Shown: positions 38,159 to 46,607, numbered from the stretch's first letter. The stretch is DNA of 59,960 nt from Pseudorhodobacter antarcticus (GCF_900110135.1 NZ_FOCO01000021.1:1-59960); one strand, 5' to 3'. Numbers and translations: made by a program. The notes: generated from the letters alone by a model not told the origin.

Positions 38159-39178
38159 TTATTTTTTGGCGCCTTTTTTGCGCTGTGCGTAGCCTGCGAT
38201 GCCGATTGCGATCAGCAAGGTAAGGCCGTTGAACATCGGCTCGACCCAGAACGAGCCGCCGAATTGTTGGATGCCGGAAATGCCGACGGCAAGGATGACA
38301 ACGCCGACGATGGTGCCCCAGACGTTGACGCGCCCCGGTTTGATGGTGGTGGAGCCGAGGAACGCACCAACAAGGGCGGGCAGCAGGAATTCAAGGCCGA
38401 CGCTGGCCTGCCCGATGCGCAGTTTTGAGGCGAGCAGAACGCCTGCGAGAGCGGTGAGGGTGCCCGAGGTGATGAAAGCCCCCATGACGAATTTGCGGGT
38501 GGGAATGCCGTTCAGCGCCGCCGCTTTTGGGTTCGCGCCGATGGCGTAAAGGTAGCGACCGATAGGGGTGTATTCAAGAATAAGCCAGAGTGCGACCGTG
38601 ATGATGAGGACGTAAAACCCGGTGATGGGCAGGCCCAGAACAAAGGTGCCATTGAGGGCATAAAACCCGTCTGGCAGTTGGCCGACAACTTGGCGACCGC
38701 CCGTGTGCCACAGGGCGAGGGCGTATAAAACGGTGCCAGTGCCAAGGGTGGCGATGAAGGCATCGATCTTTGCCACCTCCACCAGCAGCCCGTTGAGGGC
38801 ACCCGTGAACGCGCCGAGGGCGAGGACGACAAGCACGGCGATGGGCCAAGGAAAGCCGTAGAGGGTTTGTAGGCTGATCGCCAAAATGTGCCACAAAACA
38901 ATGCCATAACCGACGGTCAGGTCGATGCGGCCTGCGACCATGGGGATCATCGCGGCGAGCGACAACAGGGCGATGATGGATTTATCGGAGACAATCGCGC
39001 GCAGGTTCAGTTTGGTGGGAAAGGTGTTTGGCAGCAGGATGGAGAAGAGGATGATGAGGCCGAACATGAGGATCACCAGCCCGTAAACCGGGGCCAGCCG
39101 CCAGAGCTTCGCACCAAAGGACAGATGCGCAATCTCATCCTTGGTGGGTTCCAGCGCGGCAGATTCGATCGAATTCAT
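38159..39178 (-). CDS. sugar-type ABC transporter permease (RbsC/XylH-like)
   Basis: A 339-residue membrane protein with eight or more hydrophobic helices and the family signatures IALLSLAAMIPMVAGRIDLTVG, GAFTGALNGLLVEVAKIDAFIATLGTG and GANPKAAALNGIPTRKFVMGAF. One permease gene implies a homodimer in the membrane, as in the ribose-type systems. ATG 39178 (MNSIESAALEP) is used, eight bases after the ATPase stop. The ligand is unknown. Confidence 0.9.
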   Translation of the reverse strand: MNSIESAALEPTKDEIAHLSFGAKLWRLAPVYGLVILMFGLIILFSILLPNTFPTKLNLRAIVSDKSIIALLSLAAMIPMVAGRIDLTVGYGIVLWHILAISLQTLYGFPWPIAVLVVLALGAFTGALNGLLVEVAKIDAFIATLGTGTVLYALALWHTGGRQVVGQLPDGFYALNGTFVLGLPITGFYVLIITVALWLILEYTPIGRYLYAIGANPKAAALNGIPTRKFVMGAFITSGTLTALAGVLLASKLRIGQASVGLEFLLPALVGAFLGSTTIKPGRVNVWGTIVGVVILAVGISGIQQFGGSFWVEPMFNGLTLLIAIGIAGYAQRKKGAKK

Positions 39179-39185
39179 AAGGCCC

Positions 39186-40679
39186 TCATGCAACTTCTGA
39201 GGCGGAAGCCGCCTGAATTAATGATTCTGTGGACAGGCCCACGCCGGACAGTTCCGCCACCACTTGGCCGCGCGAAAACACGATGGCGCGGTGGCAAATA
39301 TTGGCGATTTCTTCAAAATCTGTGGACACCACAAGCACACCCATACCGGAGGCGAGGGCATTGAAGAGGAGGTGGTAAATCTCGGCCTTGGCACCGACAT
39401 CGACGCCTGCAGTGGGATCCTCGGCGATCAGGAAACGGCGGTTTGTGTCCAGCCAACGGCCCACAACGATCTTTTGTTGGTTGCCGCCCGACAGCGCCTC
39501 AATCGCCAAAGTGGGGTCGTTTGGCGACAGGCCCACGCGCGTGCCAAGCGCGCGGGTGGCGATGTTTTCCGCCTTTGCCCCAAGGAAATTTAACAGACCG
39601 CGACCCGTGGCGGCGGGGTTCAGGAAGGCGTTTTCGCGAATGGTCAGGGAGGGGGCGATGCTTTCCACCACGCGGTCGCGGGCAACGAATCCGATGCCCG
39701 ACAGCATGGCGGCGCGGGGGGTGGCAAGGTTGGGTGCGTGGCCTTCAAGGCTGATTTGACCATCATGGGGGCACAGGCCAAAAAGGCTGCGACCGACATC
39801 TTCGTGCCCGGCACCGCGCAGACCGACGAGGCCGACGAGTTCGCCACATTTCACGTCGAAACTGACGGGGCCAACGTTCGGGGTTTTCAGGTTTTGGACG
39901 GTCAGAATGGCGTCGCCCGCCTGCACATCGGGGCGGTTGATTTCGCGGGCTTTGCGGCCCACGATTAGGCCCACCAATTCTTCGGCGGTGGTGTGTTGAA
40001 TGTCGCGCATGCCGACCATTTGCCCGTCGCGCAGCACGGCAACGCGGTCTGCGATTTGAAAAATCTCATCAAGGCGATGGCTGACATAGATCATGCCAAC
40101 ACCTTTGGCCTTGAGCGGGCGCAGGGCGGAAAACAGACGATCCACCTCATCCGCGGGGAGGCTGGCGGTGGGTTCATCAAGCACAAGGAAATCACATTCC
40201 ACGGCAAGGGCACGGGCGATGGCGACCAGCGATTTTTCGGTGCGCGACAGGTTCGACACGCGGGTGGTTGGGGCGAAATCGGCATCAACCAAGGCCAGTG
40301 CGCGGCGCGCCACATCTTCGGTGCCGCGCCAGTTTATGCGGCCGCCTTTGCGGGCGTAACCAATGGCGAGGGCGATGTTTTCGGCAACCGACATCCATTC
40401 GATCAAACCCAAATCTTGATGGATGAAAGCCACGGCTTGTTTCTGGCTGACCTTGCCTGCGACATGATCATAGCGTTTTCCATCAACGCTGACGGTGCCC
40501 GTGTCGGGGGCGTGGATGCCGCCCAACACCTTGATTAAAGTGGATTTTCCAGCCCCATTTTCACCCAGAAGGGCCACGATTTCACCGCGTTCGACGCGCA
40601 AGGACACGCCACGCAACGCCTGCGTTCCCCCAAAGCTTTTTACGATGCGGTCAAAGAACAGGCCGTCGGTTGTGGTCAT
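39186..40679 (-). CDS. sugar-type ABC transporter ATPase with two ABC domains (RbsA/XylG-like)
   Basis: A 497-residue tandem ABC ATPase. The first domain has Walker A ALLGENGAGKSTLIKVLGG and a weak signature LSRTEKSLVAIARAL. Walker B is CDFLVLDEPTASLPADEVD. The second has the usual degenerate Walker A VGLRGAGHEDVGRSLFGL, a good signature LSGGNQQKIVVGRWL and LIAEDPTAGVDVGAKAEIY. This layout is that of RbsA/XylG/MglA. ATG 40679 is chosen over an upstream GTG. It is the first gene of the operon; LacI-type operator sequences lie just upstream. Confidence 0.92.
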   Translation of the reverse strand: MTTTDGLFFDRIVKSFGGTQALRGVSLRVERGEIVALLGENGAGKSTLIKVLGGIHAPDTGTVSVDGKRYDHVAGKVSQKQAVAFIHQDLGLIEWMSVAENIALAIGYARKGGRINWRGTEDVARRALALVDADFAPTTRVSNLSRTEKSLVAIARALAVECDFLVLDEPTASLPADEVDRLFSALRPLKAKGVGMIYVSHRLDEIFQIADRVAVLRDGQMVGMRDIQHTTAEELVGLIVGRKAREINRPDVQAGDAILTVQNLKTPNVGPVSFDVKCGELVGLVGLRGAGHEDVGRSLFGLCPHDGQISLEGHAPNLATPRAAMLSGIGFVARDRVVESIAPSLTIRENAFLNPAATGRGLLNFLGAKAENIATRALGTRVGLSPNDPTLAIEALSGGNQQKIVVGRWLDTNRRFLIAEDPTAGVDVGAKAEIYHLLFNALASGMGVLVVSTDFEEIANICHRAIVFSRGQVVAELSGVGLSTESLIQAASASEVA

Positions 40680-40692
40680 GGATCCCCCCAAG

Positions 40693-40717
40693 GTTACCGA
40701 TTTGCGTTATCGGTAAC
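40693..40717. promoter_or_regulatory. LacI-type operator O1 upstream of the ABC operon
   Basis: GTTACCGAT (40693-40701) and ATCGGTAAC (40709-40717) form a perfect nine-base inverted repeat with a seven-base spacer. The right part also forms the 12-mer GTTATCGGTAAC (40706-40717). It fits GTTAnCGnTAAC, a LacI-family style site with a central CG. It begins 14 bases upstream of the ATPase start, so repressor bound there would block the operon. Confidence 0.8.
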
Positions 40718-40759
40718 GTGATGATATTTCTTGCATCACAGGATTTTGTCAAGCACTAA

Positions 40760-40771
40760 GTTACCGATAAC
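40760..40771. promoter_or_regulatory. LacI-type operator O2 near the regulator start
   Basis: GTTACCGATAAC matches the same GTTAnCGnTAAC pattern and is the exact reverse complement of the 12-mer in O1. The two 12-mers are 54 bases apart start to start, about five helical turns, which would allow looping. It ends 16 bases before the regulator ATG, so autoregulation is likely. Confidence 0.8.
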
Positions 40772-40787
40772 CCAAATGGGGGCGCGC

Positions 40788-41795
40788 ATGGCAAAGACGG
40801 ACAAGACCGGGCTGGAAGGGATCGCCCGCGCGGCGGGAGTTTCCAAAATGACCGTCAGCCGGGTGCTGCGCGGATCGGGCGGATTTTCGAATGAGACCCG
40901 TGACCGGGTGCTGGCCGAGGTGAAGCGGACAGGGTATTTGCCCAACCGATTGGCGGCGGCATTTGGGCCTGCGCAATCATCAACGCTGGTGGGCGTGTGC
41001 GTGCCCCGGTTCACATCGTCGCTGTTTGGTGCGGTGCTGGAAGCGACGAACACGGCGTTCGCGCGGTTGGGATACCAGACCATGATCGGCAGCCACGACC
41101 AGTTGCCGGAGGAGGAGGAGGCGTGGCTGCGCGGGCTGGCATCGTGGCGGCCAGCGGGGGTGATTTTGGCAGGGCGCCACCATTCACCCGGCACACGTGA
41201 TTTGCTGCGCGCGATGACAGTGCCCGTGGTGGAAATCTGGGATTTGACCACCACGCCGATTGATATTTCGATTGGGTTTTCGCATTACGATACCGGGTTT
41301 GAAATGGCGCAGTTTTTGGCCAGTCGCGGGCGTAGGCGCATTGGATATGTGGGCGCGCTGGCGGGGGTAAAGTCGATGGGCCGCGCGCGGTTTGACGGGT
41401 TTCGGGCGGGGCTGGCGGCGGCCGGGCAAACGGTGCAGGACATGGAGGTTTTGCACGACCGGCCGGGGTTTTATGCGGGATTTTATGGGGCGGAGGTGCT
41501 GCTGGGGCGCAGCCCGCGCCTCGATGCGATCTATTTTCATGATGATGAAATGGCGATTGGGGGCATGGCCTATTGCGCGGCAAAAGGCGTGCAGGTGCCC
41601 GAAGATATTGGGATTGCAGGCTGGGGCGGGATGGAGGCGGCGTCAATTTTGCCCAAGCGATTGACCACCACGATTGTTCCGACCGCCAAGCTGGGAAAGG
41701 CGGCGGCGGAAGCGTTGGTGAGCCGGTTGCGCGGTGACGCGGTGCCCGATGTGACGCTGATTGCGACGAAATTGGTACCGGGCGGGACCGCTTAA
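40788..41795 (+). CDS. LacI-family transcriptional regulator
   Basis: A 335-residue regulator. The N-terminal helix-turn-helix reads LEGIARAAGVSKMTVSRVLRGSGGF with the hinge NRLAAAFGPAQSSTLVGV, and the ligand-binding core follows (SRGRRRIGYVGALAG, AIYFHDDEMAIGGMAYC). ATG 40788 behind a G-rich leader is supported by the position of the DNA-binding helix. It is divergent from the ABC operon with two copies of a matching operator between, so it most likely represses the transporter until its sugar or sugar-like effector binds. Its stop overlaps the xthA stop by four bases. Confidence 0.92.
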   Translation: MAKTDKTGLEGIARAAGVSKMTVSRVLRGSGGFSNETRDRVLAEVKRTGYLPNRLAAAFGPAQSSTLVGVCVPRFTSSLFGAVLEATNTAFARLGYQTMIGSHDQLPEEEEAWLRGLASWRPAGVILAGRHHSPGTRDLLRAMTVPVVEIWDLTTTPIDISIGFSHYDTGFEMAQFLASRGRRRIGYVGALAGVKSMGRARFDGFRAGLAAAGQTVQDMEVLHDRPGFYAGFYGAEVLLGRSPRLDAIYFHDDEMAIGGMAYCAAKGVQVPEDIGIAGWGGMEAASILPKRLTTTIVPTAKLGKAAAEALVSRLRGDAVPDVTLIATKLVPGGTA

Positions 41796-42580
41796 AGGTC
41801 AAACGTGGCGAAGACCGGAACGTGGTCGCTGGGCTGTTCCCAACCGCGCACATCGCGCAGGATGCGACTGGAATGGGCGGATTTGGCGATGTCGGATGTG
41901 GCCCAGATATGGTCCAAACGGCGGCCTTTATCGGCTGCGTCCCAATCCTTGGCGCGGTAGGACCACCAGCTGTACAAAAGCCCGGTGGGAATGTCGGCGC
42001 GGGTGATATCGGCCCAATCGCCCGCATCCATCACTTGGGTTAGATGGTCGACTTCAACGGGGGTGTGGCTGACGATTTTCAGAAGTTGCTTGTGGCCCCA
42101 CACATCATCTTCGCGCGGGGCGATGTTCAGATCGCCAACAAGGATGGAACGGGCAGGTTTTTCCCAGCGAAACAGGTCACGCATTTCGGTCAAAAAATCC
42201 AGCTTTTGGCCGAATTTTTCGTTCAGATCGCGGTCGGGGATATCGCCGCCAGCGGGAACGTAACAATTGTGGATGGTGACGCCGTTTTCAAGGCGGGCGG
42301 CAACGTGGCGGGCGTGGCCAAGGTTGGCAAAATCGCGGCTGCCCGCATCCATCAACGGCAGTTTCGACAGGATCGCCACGCCGTTATACCCTTTTTGCCC
42401 ACGCGCAACCATGTGGCGGTACCCGAGGTCCTGAAACTGCGCCATTGCGATGTTTTCCACCGGGCTTTTACATTCTTGCAGGCACAAAATATCGGGGGAT
42501 TGTTCGGTCATAAGCCGCGCCACAAGGGATTCGCGCAAACGGACCGAGTTGATATTCCAGGTGGCGAGGGTAAAGGGCAT
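41792..42580 (-). CDS. xthA: exodeoxyribonuclease III
   Basis: A 262-residue endonuclease/exonuclease/phosphatase-fold enzyme: LATWNINSVRLRE (Asn), LCLQECKS (metal-binding Glu), GYNGVAILSK, SILVGDLNIAPREDDVW (Asp, Asn), RRLDHIWAT and SDHVPVFATFD (catalytic His). It is the major AP endonuclease and 3'-5' exonuclease of base-excision repair, in keeping with mutM and mutY elsewhere in the window. It is convergent with the LacI gene. Confidence 0.93.
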   Translation of the reverse strand: MPFTLATWNINSVRLRESLVARLMTEQSPDILCLQECKSPVENIAMAQFQDLGYRHMVARGQKGYNGVAILSKLPLMDAGSRDFANLGHARHVAARLENGVTIHNCYVPAGGDIPDRDLNEKFGQKLDFLTEMRDLFRWEKPARSILVGDLNIAPREDDVWGHKQLLKIVSHTPVEVDHLTQVMDAGDWADITRADIPTGLLYSWWSYRAKDWDAADKGRRLDHIWATSDIAKSAHSSRILRDVRGWEQPSDHVPVFATFDL

Positions 42581-42649
42581 GGCGGCCTCCGTTCAGGGTT
42601 GGCGGCACCTTAGGGGATAATGCGGGGCAGCATAAGCCCTGGTGCGGGC

Positions 42650-42676
42650 AAAAAAAGACCGGGCACAAAGGCCCGG
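42650..42676 (-). terminator. intrinsic terminator downstream of the response regulator
   Basis: On the minus strand CCGGGC (42676-42671) pairs with GCCCGG (42664-42659) over a six-base loop, then TC and a run of seven T. It lies about 130 bases after the response-regulator stop. The 223-base gap 42581-42803 holds no convincing gene; a 31-codon frame (MARTSLLDLGR) that overlaps the hairpin is not supported. The gap may be a long 3' UTR or a small RNA. Confidence 0.75.
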
Positions 42677-42803
42677 CCAAGGTCCAACAGGGAGGTGCGC
42701 GCCATAACCCCGACGCGACAAGGGGAACTGTCATGCGACCTGCATACCACAGGATGCCGGAATAATCTTGGTGTATCTGACGATTCCGGCAGTAGTATGG
42801 CAG

Positions 42804-43490
42804 TCAAGCAACAAGTCGGTAGCCACCTGATTCCGTGACCAGCAAACGCGCGTTGGATGGATCGGGTTCGATCTTTTGGCGCAGGCGGTAAATGTGGGTT
42901 TCCAGCGTGTGAGTTGTGACGCCGGCGTTATACCCCCACACCTCATGCAGCAGCACATCGCGGGCCACCACGCTGGACGACGCGCGGTAAAGGTATTTCA
43001 GGATATTGGTTTCTTTTTCGGTCAGGCGGATTTTCTTTTCTTTGTCATCCAGCAACATCTTTTGCGCGGGCTTGAAGGTATAGGGGCCAAGCTGGAACAC
43101 TGCATCTTCGGACTGTTCATGCTGGCGCAATTGCGCGCGGATGCGGGCCAAAAGTACCGGAAATTTGAACGGTTTTGTGATGTAGTCATTGGCACCTGCA
43201 TCAAGGCCAAGAATGGTATCGGCGTCGGTGTCATGGCCGGTCAGCATCAAAATTGGGCTTTTGACGCCGACTTTGCGCATCCGGCGGCACAGTTCGCGAC
43301 CGTCGGTATCCGGCAGCCCCACGTCAAGGATGACAAGGTCATAGAGCTGGGCCTTGGCCTTTTCCATGCCGTCCGCGCCGTTTGCCGCCTCGAACACGTC
43401 GAAATCTTCGGTCATGACGAGTTGTTCGCTTAACGCCTCGCGCAGGTCGTCGTCATCGTCTACCAATAGGATCTTGCGCAATTGTGCCAT
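42804..43490 (-). CDS. OmpR/PhoB-type response regulator
   Basis: A 228-residue two-domain regulator. The receiver has the acidic cluster in KILLVDDDDDLREAL, the phospho-acceptor Asp in YDLVILDVGLPDTDG, the Thr in MLTGHDTDADT and the Lys in DYITKPFKFPVLLARIRA. The C-terminal winged helix ends LETHIYRLRQKIEPDPSNARLLVTESGGYRLV. No histidine kinase is adjacent, so it is an orphan in this window. The helix order and lone position are common for a conserved alphaproteobacterial regulator but the named orthologue cannot be fixed by eye. ATG 43490 is chosen. It is divergent from ribA. Confidence 0.92.
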   Translation of the reverse strand: MAQLRKILLVDDDDDLREALSEQLVMTEDFDVFEAANGADGMEKAKAQLYDLVILDVGLPDTDGRELCRRMRKVGVKSPILMLTGHDTDADTILGLDAGANDYITKPFKFPVLLARIRAQLRQHEQSEDAVFQLGPYTFKPAQKMLLDDKEKKIRLTEKETNILKYLYRASSSVVARDVLLHEVWGYNAGVTTHTLETHIYRLRQKIEPDPSNARLLVTESGGYRLVA

Positions 43491-43645
43491 TGTGGGTCTC
43501 CTTTGTGTTGGTACTGAAATGCGCTTGGCGCACGGTTTCGGCAAGATATGCGTCAAACTTCTCACGGTGACGTGTCGGAAATGGGGGGTATGTTTCAATT
43601 GCCGCGGGGTTTGGGTACAGGTGGGGGCGTAATTTGGGGGCGGAT

Positions 43646-44719
43646 ATGACGCTGGGCCTGTCGATCATTGAACAACTGACCCGCGCGCGGGGCGATTTGC
43701 GCATGGGGGTTCCGGTGATGCTGGCGGGCGACGGGGCGCTGTTGGTGGTCGCGGTAGAGGCGTTGAGCGCGCAGCGGTTGGCGGATTTACGCGGATTTGG
43801 GCCGTTGGAGGTGGCGCTGACCGCGCGGCGGGCGCAGACGTTGAAGGTGGCCGCCTATGACGGGGATTTGGTGCGGCTGGCGGTGCCAGAGGATGCGGGC
43901 ATGGACTGGTTGCGCGCGCTGGCGGACCCGGCGGATGATCTGCGCTATCCGATGAAAGGGCCGTTTGTTAGCCTGCGGGACGGGGCGGCGGATTTGCACC
44001 GCGCGGCGTTGTTGCTGGCGAAATCTGCGCCGTTGCTGCCTGCAATTTTGGCCGTGCGGGTGCCGGATGTGGCGCTGGCGGGTATCACGCGGCTGTCGGT
44101 GTCCGCGATTTTGCCTGAACTGGGGCGTGCTTCGCCGCTGCATGCGGTCAGTGCGGCGCGCTTGCCCATGGCGGTGGCGGGCATGGGACGTGTGCATGTT
44201 TTGCGCCCCGAAGATGGCGGGCCAGAGCATTATGCGATTGAGGTGGGCCGCCCGGACCGCAGCGCGCCTGTGCTGGCGCGGCTTCATTCGGCGTGTTTTA
44301 CGGGCGATGTTTTGGGCAGTTTGAAATGCGATTGCGGGCCGCAATTGCAGGCGGCATTGGCGAAAATGGGGGCGGAGGGTGCGGGGATTTTGCTGTACCT
44401 GAACCAAGAGGGGCGCGGGATTGGGCTTGCCAATAAAATGCGCGCCTATTCGCTGCAAGACCAAGGGTTTGACACGGTGGAGGCGAACCACCGACTGGGG
44501 TTTGAAGATGATGAGCGCGATTTTCGCCTTGGCGCGGATATTTTGCGCGGTCTTGGGTTTGGCGCGGTGCGATTGCTGACCAACAATCCGGCCAAGATCG
44601 CGATGATGCAAGCGATGGGGGTTGAGGTGGTGGAGCGCGTGCCGCTGCGGGTGGGGCAAACGGCGCAAAATGCTGCGTATTTGGCCACCAAAGTTGCAAA
44701 ATCGGGGCATTTGGAATGA
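43646..44719 (+). CDS. ribA: GTP cyclohydrolase II (RibA) with a diverged N-terminal domain
   Basis: A 357-residue protein. The C-terminal half is GTP cyclohydrolase II: the zinc Cys cluster in HSACFTGDVLGSLKCDCG, catalytic residues in LLYLNQEGRGIGLANKMRAY, and LLTNNPAKIAMMQAMGVEV. The N-terminal 150 residues do not show the DHBP-synthase metal motifs and look like the diverged RibB-like region seen in alphaproteobacterial RibA proteins. It opens the GTP ring in the first step of riboflavin synthesis. ATG 43646 has a weak ribosome site. Its stop overlaps the L,D-transpeptidase start by four bases. Confidence 0.88.
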   Translation: MTLGLSIIEQLTRARGDLRMGVPVMLAGDGALLVVAVEALSAQRLADLRGFGPLEVALTARRAQTLKVAAYDGDLVRLAVPEDAGMDWLRALADPADDLRYPMKGPFVSLRDGAADLHRAALLLAKSAPLLPAILAVRVPDVALAGITRLSVSAILPELGRASPLHAVSAARLPMAVAGMGRVHVLRPEDGGPEHYAIEVGRPDRSAPVLARLHSACFTGDVLGSLKCDCGPQLQAALAKMGAEGAGILLYLNQEGRGIGLANKMRAYSLQDQGFDTVEANHRLGFEDDERDFRLGADILRGLGFGAVRLLTNNPAKIAMMQAMGVEVVERVPLRVGQTAQNAAYLATKVAKSGHLE

Positions 44720-45216
44720 GCGCGCGGGATTTGGTTTTAACGCCTTCGGGCCTGCGGTTTGGCGGGCGGCGGTTTGCCTGCACGATTGGGCGCGGCGGCG
44801 TGGTTGCGGATAAGCGGGAGGGGGATGGCGGCACACCTGCGGGCGTTCACCCGATTGTGGGGATGTTTTACCGACCCGACCGTTTGCGCGGGCTGGCCCT
44901 GCCGCCTTGGGCGCAGCCGATTTTGCCGGGCGATCTGTGGTCTGATGATGGGACCGACCCCGAGTATAACCAGTTGGTGCGCGCCCCGCATGAGTTTGGG
45001 CATGAAATGATGCGCCGCGCGGACCCGCTGTATGATCTGGTGATGATCACGGATTGGAACTGGCCCGATGCAGTGGCGGGGCGCGGGTCGGCGATTTTTC
45101 TGCATCAATGGCGGCGGGTGGGGTTTCCCACGGCGGGGTGCGTGGCGGTGTCGCGCGCCGATTTGCACTGGATTGCGGCGCAGGTGGACCTTGGGGCGCG
45201 ACTGATCGTGCGTTAG
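44716..45216 (+). CDS. YkuD-type L,D-transpeptidase domain protein
   Basis: A 166-residue protein with the YkuD catalytic pattern: His in SAIFLHQWRRVGFPTAGCVAVS and the nucleophile Cys in TAGCVAVSRADL. The N-terminal RRFACTIGRGGVVADKREGDGGTPAGVHP is typical of the short DUF of this family. No clear signal peptide is present, unlike most L,D-transpeptidases that cross-link peptidoglycan in the periplasm, so the location and substrate are uncertain. It is coupled to ribA by a four-base overlap. Confidence 0.85.
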   Translation: MSARDLVLTPSGLRFGGRRFACTIGRGGVVADKREGDGGTPAGVHPIVGMFYRPDRLRGLALPPWAQPILPGDLWSDDGTDPEYNQLVRAPHEFGHEMMRRADPLYDLVMITDWNWPDAVAGRGSAIFLHQWRRVGFPTAGCVAVSRADLHWIAAQVDLGARLIVR

Positions 45217-45854
45217 TCGCGGCGAAATTCAACCGCGAACAGGCCGGAGCGCAGCGTGAGAAGGCTGGGGCCGGTGGCGAATAATGTGGTGTCGAAGGTC
45301 AGTTTTAGCGTGATATTTTTGATGTAGAGGGGCGAGAGGTGCCCCTGCCCCTGCACGACTTTGTAATCGAACGCGCAGGTGGTGACGGGGCCGTTGATTT
45401 CCGTGCCCGTTGGGGTGATTTCGATCACGCGGCGACCGTCATAAATTTTGAACGCATCGGGGCAGGTGTTTTGGCCCAACAAGCGGTGAAAGCCTGCGAC
45501 GGGGTTGAGGGTGTTTGCGGGCACGCTTGCCGGGTTTGACAAAGCGGTGCGTTCGCTTTCCGGCGAGATATCGACATCGGTGACGCGGGTATCGGGGGAT
45601 TGGCGGATTTCGATTTGGCGGCTTTTGCGGCTGGATTGGCTGTCGCTACGGTACTGCGTGCCGCTGGCGGTGGTGCGGGATTCGCCGTTAAAACTGCCGT
45701 TGAACACGCCAAGGGGGGTGTTGGTGAACGCAGAGGTGAGGCGGGATTCGGATTGGGTGAGGGTGCCCAAAACTTGGCCCCCGGTGGTGACGATGTACCT
45801 GGTTTCGGCCTGTGCAGGAAGGGTTAGCATAAGGAAGGCCGCGATTTTAAGCAT
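45213..45854 (-). CDS. exported protein, DUF3108-like
   Basis: A 213-residue protein with a signal peptide (LKIAAFLMLTLPAQA, cleavage after AQA). The mature part opens ETRYIVTTGGQVLGTLTQSE and later has CPDAFKIYDGRRVIEITPTG followed by CAFDYKVVQGQGHLSPLY, which resembles the DUF3108 pattern with two Cys that could pair. Function unknown, probably periplasmic. ATG 45854 is used; it overlaps the end of the YggS gene by eight bases, and its stop overlaps the L,D-transpeptidase stop by four. Confidence 0.7.
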   Translation of the reverse strand: MLKIAAFLMLTLPAQAETRYIVTTGGQVLGTLTQSESRLTSAFTNTPLGVFNGSFNGESRTTASGTQYRSDSQSSRKSRQIEIRQSPDTRVTDVDISPESERTALSNPASVPANTLNPVAGFHRLLGQNTCPDAFKIYDGRRVIEITPTGTEINGPVTTCAFDYKVVQGQGHLSPLYIKNITLKLTFDTTLFATGPSLLTLRSGLFAVEFRRD

Positions 45855-46500
45855 AGACGCGCGCGCCGAAAATGGCGGAACCGACGCGAATATGGGTGGC
45901 GCCTGCGGTAATGGCCGATTCAAAATCGCTGCTCATGCCCATGGACAGGCCAGATAGGTCGTTGCGGGCGGCGATTTGGGCGAGGGTTTCGAAATGGGGG
46001 GTGGCGATTTCATCTTCGGGGGGAATGCACATAAGGCCGCGGATGGGCAGATCAAGGGCGCGGGCGGTGGCGATGAAATCGTCGGCACCCTGGGGCAGGA
46101 CGCCTGCCTTTTGCGGCTCGCTGCCCGTGTTGATTTGGATGAACAGGTCCGGGCATTGGCCGCGACTTTGGGCAAGGGTGGCGAGTTTGGTGGCAAGGCT
46201 GGCGCGATCAAGCGTGTGGATGGCATCAAAAAGATCCATCGCTTGTTTTGCCTTGTTGGATTGCAGGGGGCCGATCATGTGGACTTGGACGGGGCCGAAT
46301 TCGGCGCGCAGATCGGGCCATTTCTGGGCGGTTTCCTGAACATAGTTTTCGCCATAAATTTTGTGGCCACCGCTGAGGACGGCGCGGAGGCGGTCAATCG
46401 GTTGGATTTTGGACACGGCGATGAGAGTGACGGTTTGGGGGTCGCGATTGGCGGCGGTGCAGGCGGCGTGGAGGCGGGTTTGGATGATTTCAAGCGTCAT
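45847..46500 (-). CDS. YggS/PLPBP family pyridoxal-phosphate homeostasis protein
   Basis: A 217-residue fold-III PLP protein. The PLP lysine lies in TLIAVSKIQPIDRLRAV; the conserved segments IYGENYVQE, VHMIGPLQSNKAKQAM, LFIQINTGSEPQKAGV and LSMGMSSDFESAITAGATHIRVGSAIFG follow. The family buffers PLP rather than catalysing a known reaction. ATG 46500 (MTLEIIQTRLH) is chosen. Upstream lies the composite element with the perfect CtrA box. Confidence 0.93.
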   Translation of the reverse strand: MTLEIIQTRLHAACTAANRDPQTVTLIAVSKIQPIDRLRAVLSGGHKIYGENYVQETAQKWPDLRAEFGPVQVHMIGPLQSNKAKQAMDLFDAIHTLDRASLATKLATLAQSRGQCPDLFIQINTGSEPQKAGVLPQGADDFIATARALDLPIRGLMCIPPEDEIATPHFETLAQIAARNDLSGLSMGMSSDFESAITAGATHIRVGSAIFGARVYA

Positions 46501-46525
46501 GCGGGGCCTTTGATGCGGGTGCGGT

Positions 46526-46607
46526 ATCGCGCGCGATGCGGCGCGCAAGCTGTTGATATCATTTGAATCTGTATTTTTTGTTAACCGAATTTTAACCCGG
46601 CATCGCG
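46526..46607. promoter_or_regulatory. composite element B: palindrome, perfect CtrA box, GCATCGCG
   Basis: ATCGCGCGCGAT (46526-46537), then TTAA-CCGAATT-TTAA (46581-46595), an exact TTAA-N7-TTAA CtrA site, then GCATCGCG (46600-46607). A GANTC (GAATC) also lies between palindrome and box. The arrangement repeats element A at 31287-31369 with the box starting 44-45 bases after the palindrome in both. It lies between the YggS gene and the small porin-like gene. Confidence 0.6.
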
